Assembly (NCBI RefSeq): GCF_900454495.1
Contig: NZ_UGSI01000001.1
Location: 2,170,001-2,234,000 of the forward strand
Length of the DNA: 64,000 bases
DNA from: Paenibacillus macerans
Lineage (GTDB): Bacteria > Bacillota > Bacilli > Paenibacillales > Paenibacillaceae
Direction: 5' to 3'
Position numbers and translations under genes: made by a program. Below the pieces are notes generated by a model. That model had not been told where the DNA came from. It searched no databases and was given only the letters and a program-made list of their open reading frames with translations. Within the stretch, counting starts at the first letter, position 1, and every line of letters starts with the position of its first letter. Below are positions 9,235-18,142 of this stretch, in pieces.

Positions 9235-9248
9235 ATCGAAACGTTTCA
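9235..9248. promoter_or_regulatory. LacI-type operator D (ABC promoter)
   Basis: ATCGAAACGTTTCA immediately follows the -10 box at 9227-9232. It is identical to operators A and B. Confidence 0.75.
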
Positions 9249-9290
9249 CTAGCTTCTCGTTTACGGATAAAACAATCTATCTTCATTGAA

Positions 9291-9304
9291 ATCGAAACGT
9301 TCCA
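9291..9304. promoter_or_regulatory. LacI-type operator E (ABC leader)
   Basis: ATCGAAACGTTCCA differs from operator D by one base. It lies in the untranslated leader of the binding-protein gene, 56 nt from operator D. Confidence 0.6.
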
Positions 9305-9477
9305 AGAGAACCGTGCCGCTTGCATTGGCACACCATTAGTTTACGACAAGGGGACGACTTTCACTCGAAGGCAAGGAGGTGCTTATCCCGTCAGCTAGTT
9401 TACAAGCTTTTTTGTATAAATTCACTTCTGGAATCCTCATATTACTTACAGCAATTATTGAAGAAAGGACGATCCTT

Positions 9478-10728
9478 ATGTGGAAAAAAACAGCAACGAC
9501 TATTTTGGCAAGCTCGCTGGTTCTCGCCGGCATTCTTACCGGTTGCGGGTCAAACAACAACACGGCTTCCGGCGGCACCAAGCAGGTAGAAATCAGCGTG
9601 TGGGCGATGGGCGATGAAGCCAAAGCGCTGCCGCAAATTGCCGGCGATTTCATGAAGGAAAACCCGGACATTAAGGTCAACGTTCAGGCCCTGCCATGGT
9701 CCAATGCGCACGACAAGCTGCTGACGGCCGTCGCTTCGAAGAAAGGGCCGGACGTCATCCAGATGGGAACGACCTGGATTCCGGAGTTTGCGGGCGCCGG
9801 AGCCTTGCTTGATTTGACTTCCCTGGTGGATCAATATCCCGAGTTCAAAGAGGATCAATTTTTTACGGGTGCCGTGAACACGACAAAGTACGACGGGAAA
9901 ATCGTAGGGATTCCGTGGTATACCGAAACCCGCGTGCTGTTCTACCGCACCGACCTGCTTAAAGAAGCGGGGTACGATCAAGCCCCGAGAACCTGGGAAG
10001 AGCTGCGCGCCGCCGCCAAAAAGCTGGCTGAACGCGGCCAAGGCAAATACGGCATCAGCATCGACATGAAAGAGCAATCGCTGGCGTTTATGTTCGCCCG
10101 CCAAAACGGCTCCAAGCTGCTGGACGACCAAAACAAACCGCTGTTCAACCAGCCCGAGTTCGTGGAGGCCGTTGAATATCTGGACGGATTCTTCAAGGAC
10201 GGTTCGGCTCCTGTCGACGCGGGGCTGGACGCGGTGCAGGGACTTAGAGGCGATGGCATCGTTCCGATGTTCATCAGCGGTCCTTGGAATATCAACTTGA
10301 TCCAAACGCAAGCCCCGGAACTCGAAGGAAAATGGGCGGTCGCCCCGCTGCCGGCCAAAAAGAACAACATCTCGGCGTTGGGCGGCTCCGACTTGTCGAT
10401 ATTCCAATATACCAAACATCCGGATGAGGCATTGAAGTTCATTCAATATATGAGCAAACCGGAAACGCAGGTCAAGTGGATGCAGTTGACCAAATCGCTT
10501 CCGACTAACGTAAAAGCGTGGGAAGACCCGTCGTTGAAAGACGATCCGAGCTACCAGGCCCTTAAGCAACAGCTTGAGCATTCCGAACCGATGCCGCTAT
10601 TGACAAGCTGGGAACAAATTGCCCAAACGTATTTGAAGAGCTTTGAACGCATCGTCCGCGGAGGTGCCGACGTCCAAAGCGAAATGGACGTTTTCAACGC
10701 CGAAGCGGAGAAAATCCTGAACAAATAA
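9478..10728 (+). CDS. Sugar ABC transporter solute-binding lipoprotein, likely for sophorooligosaccharides
   Basis: The 416-residue protein opens with a lipoprotein signal, MWKKTATTILASSLVLAGIL followed by the lipobox LTGC. It continues as a CUT1-type extracellular binding protein (EISVWAMGDEAKALPQIAGDF, PDVIQMGTTWIPEFAGAGAL, FISGPWNINLI). It would capture extracellular oligosaccharide and deliver it to the two permeases that follow. AAAGGA lies 8 nt before the ATG at 9478. The frame stays open to a GTG at 9379, but that codon abuts an AAGGAGG motif with no spacing and the added residues would spoil the signal peptide. It is first in a three-gene operon divergent from GH3-GH94-lacI under shared operators, so the substrate is inferred as beta-1,2-glucooligosaccharide. 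Confidence 0.85.
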   Translation: MWKKTATTILASSLVLAGILTGCGSNNNTASGGTKQVEISVWAMGDEAKALPQIAGDFMKENPDIKVNVQALPWSNAHDKLLTAVASKKGPDVIQMGTTWIPEFAGAGALLDLTSLVDQYPEFKEDQFFTGAVNTTKYDGKIVGIPWYTETRVLFYRTDLLKEAGYDQAPRTWEELRAAAKKLAERGQGKYGISIDMKEQSLAFMFARQNGSKLLDDQNKPLFNQPEFVEAVEYLDGFFKDGSAPVDAGLDAVQGLRGDGIVPMFISGPWNINLIQTQAPELEGKWAVAPLPAKKNNISALGGSDLSIFQYTKHPDEALKFIQYMSKPETQVKWMQLTKSLPTNVKAWEDPSLKDDPSYQALKQQLEHSEPMPLLTSWEQIAQTYLKSFERIVRGGADVQSEMDVFNAEAEKILNK

Positions 10729-10754
10729 CAGCAGCCGCGATACCGCCGAAACCC

Positions 10755-10790
10755 GCCGGGCAGCCTAGGCTGCCCGGCAAACCGCGGTTT
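10755..10790 (+). other. Two abutting perfect palindromes between binding protein and permease genes
   Basis: A 24-nt perfect palindrome (10755-10778, half-site GCCGGGCAGCCT) is followed at once by a 12-nt one (AAACCGCGGTTT, 10779-10790). There is no T-run, so termination is unlikely. A hairpin here could protect the upstream message and raise binding-protein levels over permease levels, as in other ABC operons. Confidence 0.65.
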
Positions 10791-10833
10791 GGCCTAGGTT
10801 TAAGAAGCGCATAAATAAAGGAAGTGATTCTCA

Positions 10834-11721
10834 ATGAAAGGCTTATCGCAAAAAAACGCCCCTTATGTATTCGTTGCGCCGACTTTGATTCTGCTGGCAT
10901 TATTTTCGCTGCTGCCGATCACCATCGCGCTCGTCATCAGCTTTACCGACATGGATATGGCCGGACTGGCCGACTATTCGAACATCAGCTTCATCGGCTT
11001 CGACAATTACAAGGAAGTTCTGCAAGATCCTTCTTTTCAAAAATCGATTTTCAACACCTTGTTCTACGTTATCATCGGCGTTCCGCTCGTGATCGTCATT
11101 TCCCTCATGATCGCTCTGTTGATCAACGCCGGAAGAGCCCGCATTTTCAAAGCGTTCCGGGTTATTTTCTATATGCCGTCGGTCACCAACGTCGTGGCGG
11201 TCGCCGTCGTCTGGAGCTATCTGTACAACCCGTCGCTGGGGCTGCTCAACTATATTTTGACTTCGCTTGGCCTGGGGCCTGTCCCTTGGCTGCAGGATCC
11301 GGTCATGGCGAAAATTTCGCTGATCATCCTGGCCGTTTGGCGGGCAATCGGCCTCAACATGCTCATCTTCATCGCCGCGCTCAAAGGCATCTCGAAGACG
11401 TATTACGAAGCGGCGCAAATCGACGGAGCCAGCGCGTGGCGGCAAACCTGGTCGATCACCATCCCCCTGCTGCGCTTTGCCATCTTCTTCGTGTCGATGA
11501 CGACGATGATCGGCTGGCTGCAATTCTTCGAAGAGCCGTTCGTCATGACCAACGGCGGTCCGCTCGACGGTACGCTGTCCGTGGCCCTGTTTATTTACAA
11601 TAACGGTTTTCAATTCAGTAAATTCGGATATGCCGCGGCAGGATCCTTTATTTTGTTTTTTGCGATAATCCTGATTACGCTCGTGCAATACAAATTCCAA
11701 AATAAGGAAGCGGATGTCTGA
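10834..11721 (+). CDS. Sugar ABC permease, MalF-type (beta-1,2-glucan locus)
   Basis: This 295-residue integral membrane protein has about six transmembrane segments, starting with YVFVAPTLILLALFSLLPIT. The permease loop that docks the ATPase, YYEAAQIDGASAWRQTWSITIPLL (the EAA motif), lies at about 190-213. It pairs with the MalG-type permease 24 nt downstream to form the membrane channel. AAAGGAAG precedes the ATG. No ATPase gene is present in the operon, as is common in Firmicutes where one MsmX-like ATPase serves many sugar importers. Confidence 0.9.
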   Translation: MKGLSQKNAPYVFVAPTLILLALFSLLPITIALVISFTDMDMAGLADYSNISFIGFDNYKEVLQDPSFQKSIFNTLFYVIIGVPLVIVISLMIALLINAGRARIFKAFRVIFYMPSVTNVVAVAVVWSYLYNPSLGLLNYILTSLGLGPVPWLQDPVMAKISLIILAVWRAIGLNMLIFIAALKGISKTYYEAAQIDGASAWRQTWSITIPLLRFAIFFVSMTTMIGWLQFFEEPFVMTNGGPLDGTLSVALFIYNNGFQFSKFGYAAAGSFILFFAIILITLVQYKFQNKEADV

Positions 11722-11745
11722 TGCCATCCCGGGAGGTGTATACGC

Positions 11746-12576
11746 ATGAAAACCAAAACCTCTGGCGATAAAACGCTGCAATGGCTGTTTGGTATCCTGC
11801 TGGGCGTGCTTGGCCTGCTGATGCTGCTGCCGTTCGTTTGGATGATCTTGTCCTCGTTCAAGACGGAAAGCGAAGTGGCGCAAATTCCGCCAACGTTGTG
11901 GCCGCAGCAGTTTACCCTGAACAACTTCCGCGAGCTGTTTGAAAATATGCAGTTCGGCATTTATTTGCGCAATACGTTGATCATCGTCGTCTTTTCCTTT
12001 CTCGGATTGTTCCTGAACGCGCTAGCCGGCTTTGCTTTTGCCAAATACCAGTTTAAAGGCCGGGACGGCTTGTTCTACCTCGTGCTGGCCACCATGATGA
12101 TTCCCGGTCAGGTCACGATGATTCCGGTCTATCTGATCCTGAACATGATGAGTCTGACCAATACGCTGGTGGGGATCGCGCTTCCGAGCATGGTTGGCGC
12201 CTTTGCCATCTTCCTGTTCCGCCAGTTTATGTCGACGATTCCCGACGAACTGCTGGAAGCGACCCGTTTGGACGGCGCCGGAGAGTTCCGTATCTTCCTG
12301 CAAATCGCCTTGCCGATCTCCAAATCCATCCTGGCTGTGCAGGGAATCTTGGCCTTTATCGCCGGCTGGAACAGCTTCCTCTGGCCGATCATCATCGCCA
12401 ACGACGAGAAGCTGTATACGCTGTCGGTCGGCTTGCAGCTGCTAAAAGGCCAGTACGCGGGAAATTTCGCGCTGCAGATGGCGGGTTCGGCATTTATGGT
12501 CGTACCGATTATCATCATCTTTATCATTTTCCAGAAACACATCATCGAAAACTATTCGATCTCAGGGATGAAATAA
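11746..12576 (+). CDS. Sugar ABC permease, MalG-type (beta-1,2-glucan locus)
   Basis: The 276-residue protein has the carbohydrate importer second-subunit pattern. An N-terminal segment LLGVLGLLMLLPFVWMILSSF is followed by PPTLWPQQFTLNNF and the ATPase-docking motif ELLEATRLDGAGEFRIFLQIALP at about 166-188. It ends in IIIIFIIFQKHIIENYSISGMK, typical for MalG-like proteins. GGGAGG lies upstream of the ATG. It is the last gene of the importer operon and is followed by a strong terminator. Confidence 0.9.
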   Translation: MKTKTSGDKTLQWLFGILLGVLGLLMLLPFVWMILSSFKTESEVAQIPPTLWPQQFTLNNFRELFENMQFGIYLRNTLIIVVFSFLGLFLNALAGFAFAKYQFKGRDGLFYLVLATMMIPGQVTMIPVYLILNMMSLTNTLVGIALPSMVGAFAIFLFRQFMSTIPDELLEATRLDGAGEFRIFLQIALPISKSILAVQGILAFIAGWNSFLWPIIIANDEKLYTLSVGLQLLKGQYAGNFALQMAGSAFMVVPIIIIFIIFQKHIIENYSISGMK

Positions 12577-12593
12577 CCCCGTCCTGGCATGAG

Positions 12594-12627
12594 AAAAACC
12601 GCCGGAGAAATCCTCCGGCGGTTTTTT
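12594..12627. terminator. Bidirectional terminator between ABC operon and gerAB remnant
   Basis: AAAAACCGCCGGAG pairs with CTCCGGCGGTTTTT, giving a GC-rich stem with a T-run in both directions. It separates the plus-strand importer operon from the convergent gerAB-like gene ending at 12632. Confidence 0.9.
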
Positions 12628-12631
12628 GATA

Positions 12632-13715
12632 TCACATCCCATCTTTCTCCTGCACTCTATTTGGTTTTAGAGCCCCCAGTTTGCCGCGGATCCATGCCGT
12701 CAGGAAGAGAATAAAGCCGAACACTACCAGCGAAAAATCGAACCAAACATGACTCGTCGCCAAATAATGAGCAAAATCAGCAGCGCCGGAAAGGCCCCAG
12801 AAGCTCACGACCAAAGCCAAAAATCCAAGCGGAAAGGCAAGCGCCCGATAATCCTTGAGTCCAATCCATTCGGCCATTCCCGTCACCGCCGCATAGAAAT
12901 ACGCGGCCAATTCGATAAACGTCCCCGGCAGCCATACAGCCAGCAGCAAGGCGTCAATGTGCTGAAAGAACTCACCGAGTCCAATATAACGAACGACTTC
13001 GATAAACGGATAGTTTAATGTACCGGCATACTCGCCAAAAAGAAAAACGGACACAAGTCCGGACGCCGCAAGTGTAATCATTTCCCCAAACCAGGCCGTC
13101 AAAACGAAAAACGCCGCTTTCCGCTGATTCGACAATAACGGGAAATACAATCCCAACAAAAGATAGCCGGAGAACCAGGTGAACGGAACGATGGCTCCCT
13201 TAAGCGAAGGAACCGGTCCGTTCCCCATGATCGGCAGAGCGTTTGATACGTTCCATTCAGGGATGGTGAGAATACTCAGCAGCGCGAACACTACGATCGT
13301 AACCGGCAGAAACAGCTGGGCCAGCCGCCCCAGCACCGCCCCCCCTGACCGCATACGCCACAAGAAACATTATTCCGCCGGCGGTGACTAGGGAGGGGGA
13401 ATTCTCCAAAAATACGGAGGAAATAAAATCGCTGTAAATCCGTAGAATAACGCTGGTCAGGTAAGCGGTGTAAAACACGATGATAAGCCCCGCCGCTTTA
13501 CCCGGCAGCTTTTCTAACACCCGCTTGCTGTAAGCGATGCTTGTCTCTCCCGGAAACATGCGGCCGAGCTGCAGCATGGCCAGCACGAAGGCGATACCGG
13601 CCAGGTGCACAGGCGACAGCCATAAATCCCGCCCCGCAGAAATCTTCCCTTTTTCCACCATCCGCAAGCCCCCCGTCAACATAATAGCCGAGTAGCCGAT
13701 ATGTGATTTGCACAT
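12632..13715 (-). pseudogene. GerAB-type spore germination permease, frameshifted
   Basis: Two overlapping frames together make one GerAB-family protein of about 360 residues. The first half (13715 down to about 13340) has ISAGRDLWLSP, GRMFPGETSIAYSKRVLEKLPGKAAG and GGIMFLVAYAVRG. The second half continues with GAVLGRLAQLFLPVTIVVFALLS, VPSLKGAIVPFTWFSGYLLLG and further membrane segments. The break falls in a run of seven G residues on the minus strand (plus 13339-13345). Removing one G restores VRGAVLGRLAQLF. GerAB proteins are amino-acid-transporter-like subunits of nutrient germinant receptors in the spore inner membrane. No gerAA or gerAC partner is present. Either this is a recent pseudogene or the homopolymer length is a sequencing error. 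Confidence 0.8.
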
Positions 13716-13767
13716 TTTTTCCTTATTACGTTATTTTAGCCAAAAAAAATCCCGATTTCATTTCATT

Positions 13768-13800
13768 AAAAAAGGCGCTCCCCAACACTTCGGGAACGCC
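13768..13800 (-). terminator. Terminator of the MFS gene
   Basis: On the minus strand GGCGTTCCC pairs with GGGAGCGCC (one G-T pair), followed by six T residues. It lies about 120 nt beyond the MFS stop codon. Confidence 0.7.
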
Positions 13801-13923
13801 CTTCTTGAACTAAATGCCTTTAAAATGTATTTGTTCATCCACACCTTAAGGAGGCTTTCGAAAAAATCCGAACTGGGGCCATACTCTTGATGACGTATGA
13901 CCCGTATTACGAATGGCACTGCT

Positions 13924-15210
13924 TCAAATCCCTGAACCCTTGACGGTTGGATGATCCACTTGCGCACTTTCTTGAAAATCCCTCCGATAGAACAACCCGA
14001 TCAAGACAGCAATTGTCGTCATAGCCGCAGCCAGCAAATACACTTGTACCATTCCAAAACGGTCCGCATACCAACCCAGGAACAATAAAGATAAACCAAA
14101 GCCAAGGTTCGTAAGCACGTCAATCCCTGCCATTACTTTGGGGAGCTGAGCCGCCGGAGCACTTGTTTGCAGCAAGGTACGGCGAATAATCCCGGCCATT
14201 TGCACCGGTAATCCGGAGACGGCAAAAAGAACAAGCGCAGCGGCCGGAATCGTATTGAGAGCAAACACTACCGTAATCAGCACATACACGAACAATGCTC
14301 CCAGCATGTACAAATAACTGTTTTTTTGCAACCGTTTGACCAAACCAACAACAACCAGCCCGCCCAGAATCATCCCGGAGAAAAAGGAAGCATTCATAAA
14401 CCCCCACCAGCTTGCATCCTTATGCAGCACCTGAGTTACATACGCCAGAATAAATACACCAAGCCAGGAGGTTCCCCCAATGGTGTCTATACTGTCCACG
14501 ATCATCAGAGAACGAATGCGGCGGTTATGCCAAATAATCCGCCATCCTGCCCCAAGTTCTTTCCAATGCGAGCCCTTTGATTCGGCTGCTGCCGGCGGCT
14601 GAGTCGCGGGTATTGGAGATTCGGAGCCGGATTCCCGATCATCCAGCGGATCACGAATGAATGTAGTGACCGCTGCAGCCAACAAATAACAACAGGATGC
14701 GATCAAAAGCGTATTCAGTGAACCGAGCCAGGCTACAGCAATCCCGCTGAGCGCCCATCCTGCACATTTAACTACCTGATCGCTGACGGCTACCAAGCTG
14801 TTCGCGCGCATGAGTCCCTCACCGCTGGCCAAGCGGGGGACAAGCGCATTTCGCGCCGGGTTGGTCCAGCCGTCCAGAAAGGACATGCCAAACACCATCA
14901 CAAAAATGAAAAGAAACGACCCTTGCCCGGGGTTGGTCCACAAGTAAAGAAACAGCAGTGTAAAAATGATAAACTGCCCTAGTTGGGAGAACAGCAAAAT
15001 CCGCGTGAGCCTGAATCGGCTGAGAACTATAGGTGCGACCAGCCCGCTAACCACTTGGGCTGACAAACGGAACAGCGGAATCAAAGTGGTCTGCATTAAA
15101 GAATTGCTAGAGCTGAACACCAATACCGTTATACTCAACATGTAGATAATATCTGCAACATTGGAGATCGTCTGAGACCCCCACAGATAATAAAAAGACC
15201 GCTTGATCAA
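13924..15210 (-). CDS. MFS transporter, MFS_3/EntS-like
   Basis: The protein is a 12-helix major facilitator of about 428 residues, with repeated hydrophobic segments, LFRLSAQVVSGLVAPIVLSR between helices 2 and 3, and SFLDGWTNPARNALVPRLAS, a motif of the MFS_3 group that includes the enterobactin exporter EntS and macrolide exporters. A cytoplasmic loop at about 195-220 (DDRESGSESPIPATQPPAA) separates the halves. The frame opens at a TTG at 15252, but AAGGGG sits about 10 nt before a second TTG at 15210, giving MIKRSFYYLWGSQT as the start, which suits this family better. It is a single gene with its own terminator. Substrate unknown; export of a drug or metabolite is the default expectation. 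Confidence 0.8.
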   Translation of the reverse strand: MIKRSFYYLWGSQTISNVADIIYMLSITVLVFSSSNSLMQTTLIPLFRLSAQVVSGLVAPIVLSRFRLTRILLFSQLGQFIIFTLLFLYLWTNPGQGSFLFIFVMVFGMSFLDGWTNPARNALVPRLASGEGLMRANSLVAVSDQVVKCAGWALSGIAVAWLGSLNTLLIASCCYLLAAAVTTFIRDPLDDRESGSESPIPATQPPAAAESKGSHWKELGAGWRIIWHNRRIRSLMIVDSIDTIGGTSWLGVFILAYVTQVLHKDASWWGFMNASFFSGMILGGLVVVGLVKRLQKNSYLYMLGALFVYVLITVVFALNTIPAAALVLFAVSGLPVQMAGIIRRTLLQTSAPAAQLPKVMAGIDVLTNLGFGLSLLFLGWYADRFGMVQVYLLAAAMTTIAVLIGLFYRRDFQESAQVDHPTVKGSGI

Positions 15211-15252
15211 AAAAATTACCCCTTTCTTTTGCTTAGCCTTGCTGATTTTCAA

Positions 15253-15624
15253 TTCCTTTATATGTAAATTCTATAAAATCCTTAAATTTCCTTCTTTTAT
15301 TCATAAAGGAAATTTATTGACCACTCTAAGATTTTGTCAGTCCTATGTACATAAGCAATAAACTAAGTCCTCAGCCAAACAAAAAGGCTCGTCATTGCCT
15401 TAGAAACTACAAACAGAAAAACCACCGGAATCCAGTGAAACTTGGAATCCGGTGGTTTTTAGCTGAAATGAAATTTATCGTAGCGGCTTGTCATCTAAAT
15501 CTGGATTTGTCATATTAATTCAAACATGTAAAGAAATCGGCACATTTAAAGAGCGAAGAAAACGGATGCTGACGAATCCGGGCGGGGAGCCTCGGCCGGC
15601 GATCGTCCCAGTCCAGTTCGCCAA
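15253..15624. other. Intergenic stretch with one terminator
   Basis: No coding frame is convincing here. It holds the hairpin at 15417-15464 and marks the border between GC-moderate sequence to the left and the AT-rich GH31 island to the right. Confidence 0.6.
15417..15464 (-). terminator. Terminator of the GPH-GH31 operon
   Basis: ACCACCGGA and TCCGGTGGT form the stem, with A/T runs on both sides, so it can stop transcription in either direction. It lies about 160 nt after the GH31 stop codon. Confidence 0.8.
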
Positions 15625-18114
15625 TTAAATGGAAATTAAGTCCTTTACACTGAAATTAACATGAAGATCATAATTTTCACCGAGATTCGGATATTTTATT
15701 TTAGCTATTCTTTGCTCGGTGTCAAAATACCAGCCTTCTTCGCTTAATTCCCATTGTTTTTTATCCAGTAACATGGGCAGCTTAATATCTTTTAAGCATA
15801 TTTGGACCGGGGCTACATCTCTGCATATTAAATCGATATTAATTTCTTTAGGTTGTTTGTTATAGTTACCTTCTTTTTCAAAAGTAATTTTAACTCCATC
15901 CGTTTTTTTCACGGATACTAAGGTTTTTAAGTATTCGCCATTTTTATAATTATTAGTAATACCATCATCTTCATATAATACAAAGCTGGATTCCTCCGAT
16001 GGTTCTATTAAAAATTTAAGTTTATCAATCGAATCGTGATGAATATTCATTAAGCCTTCACTGATCGGGATAATGGCTCCACTTCTAATGAACATAGGAA
16101 TTGAATTTAATGCAACTTCTACTTCAATAGTTTGCCCTCCTTCATAGACCTGTTTGGTATTCCAATCAAACCAAGCGGCTCCTTCCGGAAGGTACACCTT
16201 TCTTGTTTTTGCCCCCCTTTCAAGGACGTTGGCTACTAATATAAAACTTCCGAACATAAAATCAAAGCTTTCTTCAGACACTTTTTTATCATTTTCAAAT
16301 TCATAAACTAAAGGTCTCATGACCGGATCACCTTCAGTTGATGCTTCAAATAGCAGGGAGTACAAATAGGGTACTAATGTATATCTAAGCTTTATAGCTT
16401 CCCTAATATATTTTGTATAGGATGGATACATCCACGGTTCTGTAACGGTATTATCATTGTTGCAGGAGTGTATGGAGAATCTTGGCTGAAAAATTCCGTT
16501 CTGAACCCATCTTACAAATAGCTCCGGCTCAGGTGCCGGACCATAAAAGCCTCCTATGTCGCAGCCTTGATTGGCAACTCCTGACAGTCCCATTCCAAGT
16601 ATTACGGGAATATTGAATTTTAAGCTCTTCCAGCTTGTACTGTTATCTCCGGCCCAGGTTTGGGCATAACGCTGAATTCCCGCAAATCCGGCTCTGTTGA
16701 TGATATATGGTCTTGTATTTGGATCTGCTTCCGCTATGGTTTCTTTTGCCGTAAAAGCCATTAGATTAGGCATGATTGGCCGTAAAGCACTCACTTTTTG
16801 CTTCATACCTTCAAAATGACAAACAGCTTCGGAATTGTTTATTTCATATTCATTGTTATCATTCCATATCGATGTAATCCCAAGTGAAACTAAAGCTTGT
16901 TTTAGGTGCTTTTTCCATAATTCTCTTCCTTTAGGATTGGTAAAGTCCACAAAGGAAGCCGGGCCTCCCCAATATCTGTCAATTTGTGACTTTTCTTCTT
17001 TTTCATCCTTTATGTAGGCCCCCGCTGCGGCAAATTCCTTGTATAAAGGGTGAGAAGTCAGCATACCGGGTTTTACGTTGGGCGCTAGACAAGCCCCTTT
17101 TTCCTTTACTTGACCTACAAATTGTGCAGGATTTGCGAACCGATCAAAATTCCAGTTAAAAACGTATCTTTTATTATTTTCTCCTGTCGTATATCCTGAT
17201 GACATAAAGAAACCGTCACAAGGAATTCCTTCTGCCTTGCATTTATCAAGAAACTGCAGAATAGCTTGATCCGAGTTTCTATCCAATTCCGTATAATACA
17301 TGGTTGAACCCATATATCCCAAGGAATACTTTGGAGGCAGTGCAGTTTTTCCCGTTAAATCCGTGTAGTTTCTTATAACATCCTTTATTTTCGGGCCATA
17401 GATAAAGAATACGTCCAGCTCTCCGCCGTCGGCGCAAAAGTAACTATACTTATTCCAATAACCGCTTCTCTCACATCCCATATCAAAAACGGAATCAAAG
17501 GAATTATGATAAAATATTCCGCTGGCTATGCTATTTTTTTTGTTAAATTTGATATAGAAAGGTATATGCTTATAGAGCGGATCTGTATGCTCTGAATCAT
17601 ATCCTACAGTATCAACATTGTGCATTCTTAATCTTTTTTTCTTCTTGTTTAGGTAGCCTGTTTTTTCTCCAAACCCATAGAAACAATCTTCGTCATCCAT
17701 ACAGGAATAATGATAGAGTCTTCCGTGAGCATCTTTTACATAGGATTTTTCTTTCAAGTCGGAATGCAACACATTGCCTTCCTTATCTGTAATCTCTATA
17801 GCAAAAGGCTCTTTGTATATATTTACTTTTAACTTTTTGGTAGATAGCCGAATATAAGTGCCTAAATCCTCGTATTTGCTTCCAACTGCCCGTACTCTCT
17901 TTCTTTCCTCGCTTAGCAAGCCATCCATTTTGTCTTCCCACGCAGTCATAATCAGGGAATAGGATGCTTCCTCCGCAAATTCTTCATCAAAAGTACAACG
18001 AATTCTTACAATTTCATCATTTAGTAAGACAATTCTATATTTAGCGGCATCGGTATCAATATTTAAATAGTTATCGTAATTTTTTATACTTATCATTTTA
18101 TTGCTTATTTTCAT
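15625..18114 (-). CDS. GH31 family glycosidase (alpha-glucosidase/alpha-xylosidase type)
   Basis: This 829-residue cytoplasmic enzyme has the GH31 plan: an N-terminal beta domain with FYGFGEKTG, then the catalytic barrel from LGYMGSTMYYTE, then C-terminal beta domains. The nucleophile is Asp419 in IWNDNNE and the acid/base is Asp490 in WAGDNSTSW. RPYIINRAGFAGIQRYA and DIGGFYG are also typical. GH31 enzymes release alpha-linked glucose, xylose or other residues; the exact sugar cannot be read here. It lies 28 nt after a GPH symporter gene, an arrangement also seen in isoprimeverose utilisation (XylP/XylQ). The gene is markedly AT-rich with Lys/Asn/Ile-rich codons, unlike the genes on either side, which points to acquisition from a low-GC relative. 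Confidence 0.85.
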   Translation of the reverse strand: MKISNKMISIKNYDNYLNIDTDAAKYRIVLLNDEIVRIRCTFDEEFAEEASYSLIMTAWEDKMDGLLSEERKRVRAVGSKYEDLGTYIRLSTKKLKVNIYKEPFAIEITDKEGNVLHSDLKEKSYVKDAHGRLYHYSCMDDEDCFYGFGEKTGYLNKKKKRLRMHNVDTVGYDSEHTDPLYKHIPFYIKFNKKNSIASGIFYHNSFDSVFDMGCERSGYWNKYSYFCADGGELDVFFIYGPKIKDVIRNYTDLTGKTALPPKYSLGYMGSTMYYTELDRNSDQAILQFLDKCKAEGIPCDGFFMSSGYTTGENNKRYVFNWNFDRFANPAQFVGQVKEKGACLAPNVKPGMLTSHPLYKEFAAAGAYIKDEKEEKSQIDRYWGGPASFVDFTNPKGRELWKKHLKQALVSLGITSIWNDNNEYEINNSEAVCHFEGMKQKVSALRPIMPNLMAFTAKETIAEADPNTRPYIINRAGFAGIQRYAQTWAGDNSTSWKSLKFNIPVILGMGLSGVANQGCDIGGFYGPAPEPELFVRWVQNGIFQPRFSIHSCNNDNTVTEPWMYPSYTKYIREAIKLRYTLVPYLYSLLFEASTEGDPVMRPLVYEFENDKKVSEESFDFMFGSFILVANVLERGAKTRKVYLPEGAAWFDWNTKQVYEGGQTIEVEVALNSIPMFIRSGAIIPISEGLMNIHHDSIDKLKFLIEPSEESSFVLYEDDGITNNYKNGEYLKTLVSVKKTDGVKITFEKEGNYNKQPKEINIDLICRDVAPVQICLKDIKLPMLLDKKQWELSEEGWYFDTEQRIAKIKYPNLGENYDLHVNFSVKDLISI

Positions 18115-18142
18115 TGGTTTTCCCTCCTAAAAGTCAATCAAA

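Noticed and set aside
9371..9410. Leader peptide after the AAGGAGG at 9374
   Set aside because: No usable start codon lies at proper spacing, and the only following frame merges with the binding-protein frame.
9379..9477. Upstream GTG start for the sophorooligosaccharide-binding protein
   Set aside because: The GTG directly abuts an AAGGAGG motif with no spacing, and the extra 33 residues would precede a perfect lipoprotein signal that has its own AAAGGA site.
15625..18114. Assignment of the GH31 enzyme as a sulfoquinovosidase
   Set aside because: A GPH transporter neighbour occurs in such pathways too, but the sulfonate-binding motif known from YihQ and partner genes were not seen.
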